DNA from: Aureimonas glaciei
GTDB lineage: Bacteria; Pseudomonadota; Alphaproteobacteria; Rhizobiales; Rhizobiaceae
Assembly (NCBI RefSeq): GCF_014643375.1
Contig: NZ_BMJJ01000002.1
Span: forward strand, 248,345 to 312,344
DNA length: 64,000 nucleotides
Reading direction: 5' to 3'
Part shown: one piece after another, positions 40,643 to 50,211 of the stretch
How positions within the stretch are numbered: position 1 is the stretch's first letter
How the letters are laid out: each line of letters starts with the position of its first letter
Translations under genes and position numbers: made by a program
Notes under the pieces: generated by a model
What the model was told of the DNA's origin: nothing
The model's input: the letters and a program-made list of their open reading frames with translations, nothing else
Database searches by the model: none

Positions 40643-40978
40643 ATGGCCGACGTGAACGACGACGACGACGCGCCGCTCGACCCGGCCACCGAACGCCTCC
40701 GGCGAAAGATGGTGCGGCTTCTGGCCGTCGCCGTCGCCACGATGCTGATCGGCGTTATGGCCGTGCTCGGCGCTGTTGTCTACAAGATCAACCAGGACAG
40801 CCCCGCCGCCGGCGATCTCGACCTTGCGATCGACCTTCCGGCCGGCAGCGCCATCGCCGACATGGCGCTCGACGGCGACGAGGCCCTCCTGCGCCTCGAG
40901 GGCGCGACATCAGACCTTCTGCGCGTCGACCTGCGGACGGGGGCGATCATCGCCCGCTACAAGGTCTCGCCCCCCTGA
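40643..40978 (+). CDS. Small membrane-anchored protein (DUF6476-like)
   Basis: A 111-residue protein with an acidic N-terminus (DVNDDDDAPLDPATERLRR), one membrane helix at about residues 27-49 (LLAVAVATMLIGVMAVLGAVVYKI), and a small periplasmic part with AIDLPAGSAIADMALDGDEALLRLE. Genes of this type are usually divergent from rluD in Hyphomicrobiales, as here. Function unknown. The ATG at 40643 follows GGGAGAAGACGGCG. Confidence 0.75.
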   Translation: MADVNDDDDAPLDPATERLRRKMVRLLAVAVATMLIGVMAVLGAVVYKINQDSPAAGDLDLAIDLPAGSAIADMALDGDEALLRLEGATSDLLRVDLRTGAIIARYKVSPP

Positions 40979-41079
40979 CACTTGGGGCCTCGGTGCCGCT
41001 TTGGCGCGATGCGACGGAAGTCGGCGGAAGGGGCTTGCGTTCGGCAAAATCCCCGACTATACCCCACCGCACTGGTTAC

Positions 41080-41154
41080 GCGCCCATCGTCTAGCGGTTA
41101 GGACGACGCCCTCTCACGGCGTAAACAGGGGTTCGATTCCCCTTGGGCGTACCA
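41080..41154 (+). tRNA. tRNA-Glu (anticodon CTC)
   Basis: A 75-nt cloverleaf including an encoded CCA. The acceptor stem is GCGCCCA/TGGGCGT with a G-U first pair and discriminator A. The D-arm region reads GTCTAGCGGTTAGGAC, the anticodon arm is ACGCC-CTCTCAC-GGCGT with CTC, and the T-arm is AGGGG-TTCGATT-CCCCT. It reads GAG codons. Confidence 0.96.
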
Positions 41155-41352
41155 GTTCCCCTTCCCATCGAAGACATCTCTTGAGAATGATGGCGCCTGC
41201 CTTGCGCGGCGCCCGCGGCTGTCGAACCGTGCGTGTCGGCGTCCTTGGGCTGCCGTGCGGTCTCGGTCGAGCGTCCTTGAGTCCGCGCCGCCGCCGGGCT
41301 GCGCCGCCTTGCCCCTGGCCCTGCCGGTAGATCCAAGGCCAGGCCACCGTTC

Positions 41353-41766
41353 TCACGCCAGCCGCTGCGTCCCGCGACCGGCGGTAAGCCCGTCGACGCT
41401 CCAGGCGCCCGGACCGGTGAAGACGAACAGCAGGAAGACGAAGCAGTAGAGGATGGGCGTGTCGCCGCCGTTCAGCACCGGATAGAGCGAATCTGGCGCG
41501 TGGAACATCCAATAGGCGACCGCCATCTGGCCCGAGAGCAGGAAGGCCACCGGCCGGGTCAGCACGCCGAACAGGATGAGGATCCCGCCGACGAACTGCA
41601 TGATGCCGCCCACTCCCGACAGCGAGAGAAGCGCCGGCATGCCGCGCTCGGAAACCGCCGGGAAGCCGAAGAGCTTCTGGGTGCCGTGCTCCATGAAGAT
41701 GAGGGCCGTGACGATGCGCAGGGCCGCGAGGGCATGGGGGCTGTAGCGATCGAGAGCGTTGAGCAT
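41353..41766 (-). CDS. DoxX family membrane protein
   Basis: A 137-residue four-helix inner-membrane protein: ALRIVTALIFMEHGTQKLFG at the start, then GGIMQFVGGILILFGVLTRP, SGQMAVAYWMFHAPDSLYP and ILYCFVFLLFVFTGPGAWSVD. This is the DoxX/YphA pattern. DoxX proteins are quinol-linked or redox-associated membrane proteins without a settled role. It sits between tRNA-Glu and the methanol regulatory genes, reading in the same direction as moxX. Confidence 0.88.
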   Translation of the reverse strand: MLNALDRYSPHALAALRIVTALIFMEHGTQKLFGFPAVSERGMPALLSLSGVGGIMQFVGGILILFGVLTRPVAFLLSGQMAVAYWMFHAPDSLYPVLNGGDTPILYCFVFLLFVFTGPGAWSVDGLTAGRGTQRLA

Positions 41767-41884
41767 CGATGTCTCCTGTAGGACATCGCCAGGCGACCGC
41801 GTTCCGAAGCCTTGGCGACGAGGGTGGCGGGGCGGTGTCGCGGCGCTTCGAAGCGTCGCTCGCGGCTCTGCCGGCGGCGTCCGC

Positions 41885-42532
41885 CTACAGGCGCCGGCTG
41901 GAGCGCTGGGCGTCGACGAGGCGGATGCATTTGAAGACGAGGTCCGGCAGGGCCTTGGCGGAAAGCTTCACCTTCAGGCTGGAGCAGATGTTGGCGACGG
42001 TCTTGTAGCTGATGCCCAGCGCCTGGGAGATGCCCTGGTAGGAATGCCCCGCGGCCAGCGCGCCGATGATCTCGAGTTCGCGGGCGGAAAAGGAGGCCGT
42101 CGCGGGGTTGTCCGAGGGCTGGTTGAGGAAAGCCACCTTGGTCGCGAGGCTCGCCGACAGGAAGGGCCGCCCCTGGCTCACCGCCTCGTAGGCGCTGCCG
42201 ATCTCCTCCGGGCTGGCGTCCTTCTGCACGAAGCCGGTGGCGCCGAGATTCAATGCCCGGCGCACGACGATCGGATCGTCGTACATGGAGAAGACCAGGA
42301 TCGGCGTCCGCTGGTCGAAGCTGCGCAGCCGCCGGAGGAAGGAAAGACCGGCAAAGGCGTTCGTGCCGAAGGAGAGATCGAGCAGGATCGTTTCCGGCCG
42401 CTGGCGTCGATAGGAGCGGAATCCTTCGAGCGGCGAGCCGGCGCCGACGATCTCGCAGGCCCCGTAGGCGGCGACGATCCGCTTGCAGCCCTGCAGGACG
42501 ATCGGATGGTCGTCGATGATCAAGGTGTACAT
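41885..42532 (-). CDS. moxX: MoxX-like response regulator (NarL/FixJ family)
   Basis: A 215-residue response regulator. Its receiver domain (about 1-120) has the acidic pair D7/D8, phospho-acceptor D52 in ILLDLSFG and lysine in VQKDAS. A LuxR-type HTH follows (about 150-205, FSARELEIIGALAAGHSYQG and ISYKTVANICSSLKVKL). The kinase gene is immediately upstream. In Paracoccus denitrificans the moxXYZ genes, divergent from mxaF, are needed for methanol dehydrogenase expression; here the orientation and order are the same. The ATG at 42532 is chosen because the receiver begins there. Confidence 0.87.
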   Translation of the reverse strand: MYTLIIDDHPIVLQGCKRIVAAYGACEIVGAGSPLEGFRSYRRQRPETILLDLSFGTNAFAGLSFLRRLRSFDQRTPILVFSMYDDPIVVRRALNLGATGFVQKDASPEEIGSAYEAVSQGRPFLSASLATKVAFLNQPSDNPATASFSARELEIIGALAAGHSYQGISQALGISYKTVANICSSLKVKLSAKALPDLVFKCIRLVDAQRSSRRL

Positions 42533-42608
42533 GGCTGGCTTCTCCTGGCCCCGGCCGGGCAATCGACCGGGCGATGCCGCCGACCTTGTCCCTCTGCGCG
42601 GAACCGGT

Positions 42609-44078
42609 TCATGGGCGTGTCGGCCGGTCGGGATCGATGCGCCGGGCAAGGGCGCAGGGAACCCGCATGGACGTGCGCGTTTCGTCCGCCGTGCGCTGCG
42701 GCGCCGTCCAGGAACCGCCGAGCGCCTCGACCCGCTCGGCGATGCCGAGAAGCCCGAGACCCGTGCCGGGCTTGGGCGGCGGTCCCGTGCCGTCGTCGAC
42801 GACCGTCACGTCGAGAACGGTCGGCAGGGACGACACGGCGCCCGCGGCGGGACCGCTGACCAGCGCGACGCTCACGCGCCTCGCTCTGCCATGGCGAATG
42901 GCGTTGAGGACGCTTTCCTGAACGAACCGATAGACGGTAAGGTCGACGACGTCGCCGAAGCTGAAATCCTCTGTCCGGCAGTCGAGGTCGAAGACGGTGC
43001 CGGGCGAGATGCGCTCGAATTCGGCAGCCAGTTCGCCGATGGAATCGCACAAGGGAACCTTGGCGATCGACATCGGCCTCAGATTGGACAGCACGCGGCG
43101 CACGATCTCCTGGATCGTGCGCGCCTGCGCGTCGATCGCGGCGACGGTCTCCGACAGGGTGCCGTCCCGGTCGGTCGACTGCGCCTCGACCAGATGCTTC
43201 AGCGAGCCCGCGGTGGCTCGGATGCCGAAGAGATGCGGGCCCATTTCGTCGTGGAGATCGTTGGCCAGCCGCCGCCGCTCGTCCTCCTGCGCCAGCAGCA
43301 GGCGCAGCGCGAGGTGCTGGTTCTCCCGCTGCTTGGCCAGGAGATGCGAGGCGAGGTCGTTGACCCCGTCGGCCAGCGGACGGAATTCGGCGTAGCCGGT
43401 GATCGGCACGCGGGTCTCGAGCTGGCCGCCACGCAGGTCGTCGAGCGCCTCGGTCACCCGCTTCAGGCGGGAGAAGATGAGATCGATCGAGACGAAGGAG
43501 ATGACGAGAATGAGCGCGCCGTAGCCCATCGTGAGCGGCAGGATGATGCGAAAATCCATCCAGACTTCCAGGATCTCGTCGCTGTCGTCGGATTCGAGCA
43601 GCACGCGGCCTTTGTGGTCGTCGGCAAACCGCAGCGGAAAGACTTCCACCCGCGGTTCGGCGTGGATGAGGGACGTGAACCAGGAAGGGGAGGCGACGCC
43701 CTCGTCCTCCTCGGCCTGGCGCGCCTCGTGCGCCGGCACCGAGGATCGCTCGACACCGCCTTCCTCGGTGACGGTGGCCGAGACATGGCGCATCTCGGAG
43801 AGTTCCTCGATCAGCTCCGCCAGGGCGGCGCCCGGCGCATCGGCCGCTTCGATCGCGGGGATCCGCGAAGCGATGAAGCGCGCGGCGATCTGGAAGGAGG
43901 CTTCGACCTCCTGCTCCGTCGCCAGGCGGGCATTGATCACGAGGCCGAAGGCGACGGCGAGCCAGACGAGGGCGCTGAGGCACAGGAGGCCAGCGAGGAT
44001 GCGCAGCTTCAGGCGAACGGCCCGCCGGGCCGGGACCCCGTCCAGTGCCAAAGCGTGCGGCGCGGTTTCGGCCGTCAT
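42609..44078 (-). CDS. moxY: MoxY-like sensor histidine kinase
   Basis: A 489-residue membrane kinase. TM1 is about 25-48, a periplasmic sensor domain spans about 50-177, TM2 is about 178-204, and a HAMP linker follows. A HisKA_3 dimerisation domain has H276 in RRLANDLHDEMG, then a HATPase_c domain has VRVLSNLRP, TVVDDGTGPPPKPGTGLGLLG. HisKA_3 kinases pair with NarL-type regulators, fitting moxX. The signal is not known; methanol or an oxidation product is the obvious hypothesis. Confidence 0.88.
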   Translation of the reverse strand: MTAETAPHALALDGVPARRAVRLKLRILAGLLCLSALVWLAVAFGLVINARLATEQEVEASFQIAARFIASRIPAIEAADAPGAALAELIEELSEMRHVSATVTEEGGVERSSVPAHEARQAEEDEGVASPSWFTSLIHAEPRVEVFPLRFADDHKGRVLLESDDSDEILEVWMDFRIILPLTMGYGALILVISFVSIDLIFSRLKRVTEALDDLRGGQLETRVPITGYAEFRPLADGVNDLASHLLAKQRENQHLALRLLLAQEDERRRLANDLHDEMGPHLFGIRATAGSLKHLVEAQSTDRDGTLSETVAAIDAQARTIQEIVRRVLSNLRPMSIAKVPLCDSIGELAAEFERISPGTVFDLDCRTEDFSFGDVVDLTVYRFVQESVLNAIRHGRARRVSVALVSGPAAGAVSSLPTVLDVTVVDDGTGPPPKPGTGLGLLGIAERVEALGGSWTAPQRTADETRTSMRVPCALARRIDPDRPTRP

Positions 44079-44129
44079 GCCCCCGTCCCCGGCAAGAGGC
44101 GGTCTCGATCCCAGGATGACCGTGCGCGA

Positions 44130-44669
44130 TCAGAGCCCATGCGGCAGCCTTTCCGCGCGGAATTCCGCCGCCAGCCGCAGACTGGCGGCCTCCTTGTCGA
44201 ACCCCTGGCGCAGCAGATTGAGATAGTGGTGGACGAGGGTGCCGAACAACAGCTTCTGCCCGTCGCGCGACCGGAACAGCAGGCGGTGGAAGAGCGCCTC
44301 CAGCGTGGCGTCGGCGCCGCCACCCAGCCCCGGCGTCGCCTCGATCGAGTCCTGCGCCTGCACCAGCCGGTTGGCGATCATTCGGGGGCTTTCGACATAG
44401 GAGACGGAGGCCTCGCCGAGAAGCTTCCGGAAGCGCTCGACCCGCTCCGCCGGCGGTCGCCGCACCTCGCCGGAATCGAGGCCCGCCAGCCAGACCTCGG
44501 GCGCCGTCGTCTCGGATAGCGCCTGCCATCGCGGCTCGGGCGGACCTGGTATGCGGGCGTCGACCAGCGGCACCGGGGCGTCGTCGCAGGCCGTCACCAG
44601 CAGGCAGGCCGTGAAGGCGATCGTGGTCCCCCAACAGTGTGCGTCGGCCAATCGCGATCTCGCCTGCAT
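44130..44669 (-). CDS. moxZ: MoxZ-like lipoprotein
   Basis: A 179-residue protein with a lipoprotein signal (TIAFTACLLVTAC, lipobox VTAC at about 25-28). The mature part has no recognised catalytic motif; helical regions such as RMIANRLVQAQDSIEA and LEALFHRLLFRSRDGQKLLF dominate. Its place as first gene of the divergent moxZYX set matches moxZ of Paracoccus denitrificans, whose product is required for methanol oxidation. It may deliver a periplasmic signal to the kinase. Identification is mainly by position. Confidence 0.68.
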   Translation of the reverse strand: MQARSRLADAHCWGTTIAFTACLLVTACDDAPVPLVDARIPGPPEPRWQALSETTAPEVWLAGLDSGEVRRPPAERVERFRKLLGEASVSYVESPRMIANRLVQAQDSIEATPGLGGGADATLEALFHRLLFRSRDGQKLLFGTLVHHYLNLLRQGFDKEAASLRLAAEFRAERLPHGL

Positions 44670-44996
44670 GCTCGTTTGCTTTCTCGGTGCCCGTCCTGAT
44701 CCTGCCCCGTGCCTGCAAGCAAATCAATCACAAGAACAGCTGAATTTTGATGTTGCATTGCGAAAGCGCGGCGCAACATCTTTATTGGCGGCAGCATTTT
44801 TCTGTAACAGTCCGATGATCGTCGGGAAGTTCTTCCCGATGAATGCACTTCCTGTTCCCATGGACGGCTCCGGGAGGGCGTGACAGCATTTGGACACTGC
44901 CGAATACGGTGTGTGTTCAGTGGCTTCTCAGATGGGCACCAGCAATTTCCGTTCGATGAACGTCAAGAGACGGATCGATCAATCCAGGGAGGAACA
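44670..44996. promoter_or_regulatory. Divergent mox/mxa control region with two inverted repeats
   Basis: The 327 bp between moxZ and mxaF hold both promoters. Inverted repeat 1 is GATGTTGC (44749-44756) / GCAACATC (44773-44780) with a 16-bp spacer. Inverted repeat 2 is TCGGGAAG (44822-44829) / CTTCCCGA (44832-44839), an 18-bp dyad with a two-base centre. Either could bind the MoxX dimer. The mxaF ribosome binding site is GGGAGGA at 44987-44993. The mxaF transcript probably has a leader of more than 50 nt. Confidence 0.65.
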
Positions 44997-46937
44997 ATGA
45001 TGAAGTACTTGTCCACCGTGTCGGGTGCCGCACTGCTCTGTACCGTGCTGACGGGATCGATGCTGAGCGCGTCCGCCAATGAGAAGCTGGTCGAGCTGGC
45101 GAAGGACCCGGCGAACTGGGTGATGACCGGGCGCGACTACAACGCCCAGAATTTTAGCGAGATGACGACGATCAACAAGGAGAACGTGAAGAATTTGCGC
45201 TCTGCCTGGTCGTTCTCGACGGGCGTGCTGCATGGCCACGAGGGAACGCCACTCGTTGTCGACGGCATGATGTACGTCCACACGCCCTTCCCGAACACGA
45301 CCTTCGCGCTCTCGCTCGACGAGCCGGGCAAGATCGTCTGGCAGAACAAGCCGCGCCAGGATCCGACCGCCCGCGCGGTGGCCTGCTGCGACGTCGTCAA
45401 CCGGGGTCTTGCCTACTGGCCGGGCGACGACAGCGTCGGCCCTCTGGTGTTCCGCACGCAGCTCGACGGCAAGATCGTCGCCATGGACGCCAAGACCGGC
45501 GTCACCCGCTGGGAACTGGAGAATTCCGACATCAAGGTCGGCTCGACCCTCACCATCGCCCCCTACATCATGAAGGACATCGTCGTCGTCGGCTCCTCGG
45601 GCGCCGAGCTCGGCGTGCGCGGCTACGTCACCGGCTACAACGTCAAGACCGGCGAGCAGCTCTGGCGCTCCTACGCCACTGGCCCCGACGAGGAGGTCCG
45701 CCTCGGCGCCAACTTCAACGACGCCAATCCGCAATACGGCCAGAAGGGGCTGGGCACCAAGACCTGGGAGGGCGACGCCTGGAAGATCGGCGGCGGCACC
45801 AATTGGGGCTGGTATGCCTATGATCCCGACGTCGATCTCTTCTACTACGGTTCCGGCAATCCCGCGCCGTGGAACGAGACCATGCGGCCCGGCGACAACA
45901 AGTGGACGATGACCATCTGGGGCCGCGACCCCGACGACGGCATGGCCGCCTTCGGCTACCAGAAGACGCCGCATGACGAGTGGGACTATGCCGGCGTCAA
46001 CGTGATGATGCTGTCCGAGCAGGAGGACAAGGAGGGCAAGATGCGCAAGCTTCTGACCCACCCTGACCGCAACGGCATCGTCTACACGCTCGACCGCACC
46101 AATGGCGACCTCGTCTCGGCCGACAAGATCGACGACACGGTGAACTGGGTGACCCAGGTCGACCTGAAGACCGGCCTGCCGCAGCGCGATCCGGAATTCG
46201 GCACGCGCATGGACCACACGGCGCGCGACATCTGCCCGTCGGCGATGGGCTACCACAACCAGGGCCATGATTCCTTCGACCCGGCCCGCAAGCTCTTCTA
46301 CATGGGCATCAACCACATCTGCATGGACTGGGAGCCCTTCATGCTGCCCTACCGGGCCGGGCAGTTCTTCGTCGGCGCGACGCTGAACATGTATCCGGGG
46401 CCGAAGGGCGACCGGCAGAACTATCTCGGCCTCGGCCAGGTCAAGGCCTATGACGCCATCAAGGGCGACTTCAAGTGGGAAGTCATGGAGCGCTTCGCGG
46501 CCTGGGGCGGCACGCTCGCCACCGCCGGCGGCGTGATGTTCTACGGAACCCTCGACGGCTTCATCAAGGCGCGCGACTCCGACACGGGCGAGCTCCTGTG
46601 GAAGTACAAGCTGCCGTCGGGCGTCATCGGCCATCCCATGACCTACGAGCACAATGGCGTGCAGTACGTCGCCATCTACTACGGCGTCGGCGGCTGGCCG
46701 GGCGTCGGCCTCGTCTTCGACCTCGCCGATCCGACCGCCGGCCTCGGTGCCGTCGGCGCCTTCAAGGAACTGGCGAACTACACCCAGATGGGCGGCGGCG
46801 TGATGGTCTTCTCGCTGAACGGCGAGGGTCCCTACAGCGATCTGGAGAAGGGCGAGTACCAGCCGACGATCGGCTCGCCGCCGCCGGCCAACAAGGGCAA
46901 CCGCGCCGCCCTCGAAACCGGCCAGGACCCGTCCTGA
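44997..46937 (+). CDS. mxaF: Methanol dehydrogenase large subunit MxaF (calcium-dependent)
   Basis: A 646-residue precursor with a 27-residue signal (cleavage ASA|NEK). It is an eight-bladed PQQ propeller that oxidises methanol to formaldehyde in the periplasm and passes electrons to cytochrome cL. The vicinal disulfide is C130-C131; calcium ligands E204 and N288 and catalytic base D330 correspond to mature E177, N261 and D303. D330 is followed by Tyr-Ala (WDYAG); XoxF lanthanide enzymes have DYD, so this is the calcium type. W-docking motifs such as GDLLWKY-like repeats recur. The ATG at 44997 is behind GGGAGGA; a second ATG follows at once. Confidence 0.98.
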   Translation: MMKYLSTVSGAALLCTVLTGSMLSASANEKLVELAKDPANWVMTGRDYNAQNFSEMTTINKENVKNLRSAWSFSTGVLHGHEGTPLVVDGMMYVHTPFPNTTFALSLDEPGKIVWQNKPRQDPTARAVACCDVVNRGLAYWPGDDSVGPLVFRTQLDGKIVAMDAKTGVTRWELENSDIKVGSTLTIAPYIMKDIVVVGSSGAELGVRGYVTGYNVKTGEQLWRSYATGPDEEVRLGANFNDANPQYGQKGLGTKTWEGDAWKIGGGTNWGWYAYDPDVDLFYYGSGNPAPWNETMRPGDNKWTMTIWGRDPDDGMAAFGYQKTPHDEWDYAGVNVMMLSEQEDKEGKMRKLLTHPDRNGIVYTLDRTNGDLVSADKIDDTVNWVTQVDLKTGLPQRDPEFGTRMDHTARDICPSAMGYHNQGHDSFDPARKLFYMGINHICMDWEPFMLPYRAGQFFVGATLNMYPGPKGDRQNYLGLGQVKAYDAIKGDFKWEVMERFAAWGGTLATAGGVMFYGTLDGFIKARDSDTGELLWKYKLPSGVIGHPMTYEHNGVQYVAIYYGVGGWPGVGLVFDLADPTAGLGAVGAFKELANYTQMGGGVMVFSLNGEGPYSDLEKGEYQPTIGSPPPANKGNRAALETGQDPS

Positions 46938-47052
46938 TCCCTGAGCGACGACAGGCATGCCGGCACAGGCCGGCATGTCCTCCGCCTCCGCCCACCGCGT
47001 CCCTCGCGCGCCGAACCACGGGCGCCCGGATCGCTCTTTCGGGAGAACACCG

Positions 47053-47982
47053 ATGACCACACCCTCATCCACCTTCAGGGGCCGGCTGCCCGGCGCCCGC
47101 GCCCTCCTCACAGGGTCGGCGCTCGCCGTCTTCCTTGCCACAGGATCCCTTGCCGAGACAGCGACGACCCCGGCAGCCCAGCCGACCGACGCCGACCTGA
47201 AGGTCGGCCCCAGCGCCTACTCGATCAGCGACACGCTGCGGATCTGCTCCTCGGAAAAGGAAGTCCCTTTCTCCCAGGCGGACGGATCCGGCTTCGAGAA
47301 CAAGATCGGCTTGGCCCTGGCCGCGGCGATGGGCCGGGAGGCGCAGTTCGTCTGGACGAAAAAGAACGCGATCTATCTCGTCCGCGACGGGCTGGAAAAG
47401 CAGACGTGCGATGTCGTGCTTGGCGTCGACACCGGCGATCCCCGTCTGCTGACGTCCGAGCCCTACTATCGCACCGGCTATGCCTTCGTCAGCGAGACCA
47501 AGGACAATTTCAACGGCTCGCGCTGGCAGGACGTCGACAGCCCCGGTGTGAAACGCGTGTCGATGCGCCTCTATTCGCCGGCCGAGACGATCATGAAGTA
47601 TGCCGGCAAATACGAGGACAACCTTGCCTACCTTTATTCGCTCGTCAATTTCGAGTCGCGGCGCAACCAGTATTCCGACGTTGCGCCGGAGCGGATCGTC
47701 TCCGAACTGCAAGGCGAGGCGGATCTGGCCATCGCGTTTGCGCCCGAGGTCGCCCGCTACGTCAAGGCCTCGAACGGCGCCTTGAAGCTGACGCTGATCA
47801 CCAATGCGCTCGAGCAGCAGAACGGCGTCGCCCTGGCTCTGCAATACGACCAGTCGGTCGGCGTGCGCAAAGGCGACGAGGCGCTGCTGCAGGCGGTCAA
47901 CACGGGGCTCGCCAAGGCCGCCCCGCAGATCCACGCGATCCTGGAGGCCGAGGGAATTCCCCTCCTGCCGCCCAGCAGCTGA
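47053..47982 (+). CDS. mxaJ: MxaJ, periplasmic solute-binding-like protein of methanol oxidation
   Basis: A 309-residue exported protein with a signal peptide (ALLTGSALAVFLATGSLA, cleavage near residue 35) and a type 3 periplasmic binding fold: LRICSSEKEVPFSQADGSGFENKIG, VLGVDTGDPRLLTSEPYYRTGYAFV and GVRKGDEALLQAVNTGLA. MxaJ is needed for methanol dehydrogenase formation and copurifies with it in some species. The ATG at 47053 follows GGGAGAACACCG, 115 bp after mxaF. Confidence 0.95.
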   Translation: MTTPSSTFRGRLPGARALLTGSALAVFLATGSLAETATTPAAQPTDADLKVGPSAYSISDTLRICSSEKEVPFSQADGSGFENKIGLALAAAMGREAQFVWTKKNAIYLVRDGLEKQTCDVVLGVDTGDPRLLTSEPYYRTGYAFVSETKDNFNGSRWQDVDSPGVKRVSMRLYSPAETIMKYAGKYEDNLAYLYSLVNFESRRNQYSDVAPERIVSELQGEADLAIAFAPEVARYVKASNGALKLTLITNALEQQNGVALALQYDQSVGVRKGDEALLQAVNTGLAKAAPQIHAILEAEGIPLLPPSS

Positions 47983-48015
47983 ACCCTTGGCGATACTTCG
48001 GGACGACAACGCATC

Positions 48016-48543
48016 ATGAAGCGCATCATTTTCCTGGCATCCGGCATCGCGCTGATCGCTTTCGGCGCGGCGGCGAACATCCAGCTGACCAACACCGTCG
48101 ACGGCTCGCCGCTCGACCTGAGCTTCGCCATGGACGAGGGCCGCGACACTGCGGCGGTCAAGACTTTCCTGCAGTCCGGCACCAATCCCTACACCGGGGA
48201 CGATGCCGTGCTGCCGGAAGGCGAGGAGCTCTTCCTGACGGCCTGCTCGGGCTGCCACGGCCATTATGCCGAGGGCAAGATCGGCCCGGGGCTCAACGAC
48301 GCCTATTGGACCTATCCCAAGAACGAGACGGACAAGGGCCTGTTCGAGACGATCTACGGCGGCGCGCAGGGCCAGATGGGGCCGCAGTACGGCAGCCTGA
48401 CCCTCGACGAGATGCTGAAGACCATCGCCTGGATCCGGCATCTCTACACCGGGGACCCCGCCGCGGCGGTCTGGCTGACGGCCGAACAGCGCGCCGCCTT
48501 CAAGCCCTACGAGAAACCGGAGGCCCGCCCGCGCAAGCCGTGA
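48016..48543 (+). CDS. mxaG: Cytochrome cL, MxaG
   Basis: A 175-residue periplasmic c-type cytochrome that accepts electrons directly from methanol dehydrogenase. Signal peptide about 1-20 ([17 protein letters not shown]). A single haem site CSGCH is at 77-81, and the likely axial methionine is in [10 protein letters not shown]. The sequence around [18 protein letters not shown] is typical of cytochrome cL rather than cH. ATG at 48016, 33 bp after mxaJ. Confidence 0.95.
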   Translation: MKRIIFLASGIALIAFGAAANIQLTNTVDGSPLDLSFAMDEGRDTAAVKTFLQSGTNPYTGDDAVLPEGEELFLTACSGCHGHYAEGKIGPGLNDAYWTYPKNETDKGLFETIYGGAQGQMGPQYGSLTLDEMLKTIAWIRHLYTGDPAAAVWLTAEQRAAFKPYEKPEARPRKP

Positions 48544-48683
48544 GGCGGCGATGAGGACGGTCGGGCCCAGCCGGCGCGGCCGTCGCAAGGACCGGAAAGC
48601 GGCCTCGATCAGAAGACCGCAACCCGCGCAAGGGTCGACGCCGCCGGCGGGCGACCGGAACAACGAGATCAGGGAGAAACGAC

Positions 48684-48977
48684 ATGAAGACCATCATCGC
48701 AGCCCTTGGCGCCCTGGCGCTGTCCCTCGGTGCCTTCGCCCCCGCCGCCCTCGCTTATGACGGCACGGTCTGCAAGGAGGCGGGCAGTTGCTGGGAGCCG
48801 AAGCCCGGCTATCCCGAAAAGGTCGAGGGCTCGGAATACGATCCGCAGCACGACCCGATGGAGGTGAACAAGCAGGCGGAGTCGATCAAGGAGATGGAGG
48901 CGCGCAACAAGCAGCGCGTCGAGCATTTCGCCAAGACCGGCGAGTTCGTCTTCGACGTCGCCAAAATCACCCAATAA
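48684..48977 (+). CDS. mxaI: Methanol dehydrogenase small subunit MxaI
   Basis: A 97-residue precursor: 24-residue signal (cleavage ALA|YDGT), then a 73-residue mature chain with TVCKEAGSCWEPKPGYPEKV (disulfide pair) and a long charged helix (EVNKQAESIKEMEARNKQRVE) that wraps the large subunit. MxaI is found with MxaF enzymes and not with XoxF, confirming the enzyme type. The ATG at 48684 follows AGGGAGAAACGAC. A hairpin follows the gene. Confidence 0.97.
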   Translation: MKTIIAALGALALSLGAFAPAALAYDGTVCKEAGSCWEPKPGYPEKVEGSEYDPQHDPMEVNKQAESIKEMEARNKQRVEHFAKTGEFVFDVAKITQ

Positions 48978-48993
48978 CATTTCGAACACCCTT

Positions 48994-49021
48994 CCCGGCC
49001 GTCGTGCCCACTGCGGCCGGG
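48994..49021 (+). terminator. GC-rich hairpin between mxaI and mxaR
   Basis: CCCGGCCG (48994-49001) / CGGCCGGG (49014-49021), 12-nt loop, no U-tract. In a 208-bp gap between structural and maturation genes, it could stabilise the abundant mxaFJGI message or attenuate read-through into mxaR. Confidence 0.5.
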
Positions 49022-49185
49022 GAGGGACGTGGGAAGCCGGGCGCGCGACACATTCTCCCAAGGAACGTTTCGCTGGCCTCCCAAGCTGGCGGAGCCGTCA
49101 CCCCGCCCGGCGGACCCCATTTTTCCCGCAGGCCATGCCGTGCCGGCATGGCCCGACCCGCATGACATGGATCAAAGGAAGCGCG

Positions 49186-50211
49186 ATGCTGTCGATGACG
49201 ATCCAGCTCGACGAATGGCGCGAGCGGGCTCTCGCCTTCGAGACGACGATCGCCGGGGTCGTGCTCGGCCAGGCAGAGGCGTTGCGGCTGATGACCATCG
49301 CGATCTTCTGCCGCGGCCATGTTCTCCTCGAAGGCGATGTCGGCGTCGGCAAGACGACGCTCCTGCGCGCCGTCGCGCGCGGCCTCGGCGGACCCTATGA
49401 GCGGATCGAGGGTACGATCGACCTGATGCCGAGCGACATGGTCTATTCCGCCTATATCGGCGAGGACGGGCGGCCGCGCATGGAGGAGGGGCCGGTCCTG
49501 CGCCATGGCGAGGAGCTCGCCGTCTTCTTCTTCAACGAGATCAACCGGGCGCGGCCGCAGGTCCATTCCCTGCTGCTGCGGCTGATGGCCGAGCGCAGCG
49601 TCACCGCCTTTCGCCGCGAATACGCCTTCCCGCATCTCCAGGTCTTCGCCGACCGCAATAAGGTCGAGCGCGACGAGACCTTCGAGCTGCCGGCCGCGGC
49701 GCGCGACCGTTTTCTGATGGAGATCTCGATAGCCGCGCCGCGCGACGCGGCCAGCCGGCGCAGTCTCGCCTTCGACCCGCGCTTCCACGATGTCGACCGC
49801 CTGCTCGGCGAGGTCGAGGAGGGCCTTCTCGACCATCGCCAGCTCAACCGGGTCGCCGTCGCCATCCAGTCGCAGGTGACGACGAGCGGGGCGATCGAGA
49901 CCTATGTCGCCGACATCTGGGCCGCCGTGCGCGCGCCGGACGTGGCGGGTATCACGCTCGCCAGCGCCGATGCCAGCCGCCTCGTCGAGGGCGGCGCGAG
50001 CCCGCGGGCGATGTCGGCCCTGGTTCGGGCCGCGCGCGTGCGCGCCTGGATGGAAGGGCGGTCGGTCGTCGTTCCCGAGGACATCCGCGCGGTGTTCTCC
50101 GCCGTGATGGCGCATCGCATCTTCCTCGCGCCGATGTACGAGATCCGCCGCGATGCCCTCGTTGCCGAGCTTTTCGCCGCGGTGTTTGCCGCGGTCCCGA
50201 CGCCCGCATGA
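49186..50211 (+). CDS. mxaR: MoxR-family AAA ATPase MxaR
   Basis: A 341-residue cytosolic AAA+ protein. Walker A GDVGVGKTT is at 50-58, Walker B VFFFNEINRARP near 113-124, sensor residues in VFADRNKVERD and the C-terminal lid in GASPRAMSALVRAARVRAW. MoxR ATPases work with von Willebrand factor A proteins to insert cofactors; here the partners are MxaS, MxaC and MxaL, and calcium insertion is the accepted role. The ATG at 49186 follows AAAGGAAGCGCG; other in-frame starts lie at 49135 and 49162. Its end overlaps mxaS by 4 bp. Confidence 0.93.
   Translation: MLSMTIQLDEWRERALAFETTIAGVVLGQAEALRLMTIAIFCRGHVLLEGDVGVGKTTLLRAVARGLGGPYERIEGTIDLMPSDMVYSAYIGEDGRPRMEEGPVLRHGEELAVFFFNEINRARPQVHSLLLRLMAERSVTAFRREYAFPHLQVFADRNKVERDETFELPAAARDRFLMEISIAAPRDAASRRSLAFDPRFHDVDRLLGEVEEGLLDHRQLNRVAVAIQSQVTTSGAIETYVADIWAAVRAPDVAGITLASADASRLVEGGASPRAMSALVRAARVRAWMEGRSVVVPEDIRAVFSAVMAHRIFLAPMYEIRRDALVAELFAAVFAAVPTPA

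Noticed and set aside
41080-41353. tRNA-Glu as an attachment site for a genomic island carrying the methanol genes
   Set aside because: No integrase and no second copy of the tRNA 3' end could be found in the window.
44997-46937. XoxF (lanthanide) methanol dehydrogenase
   Set aside because: The residue two positions after the catalytic aspartate is alanine (DYA), and mxaI is present, which fits MxaF.
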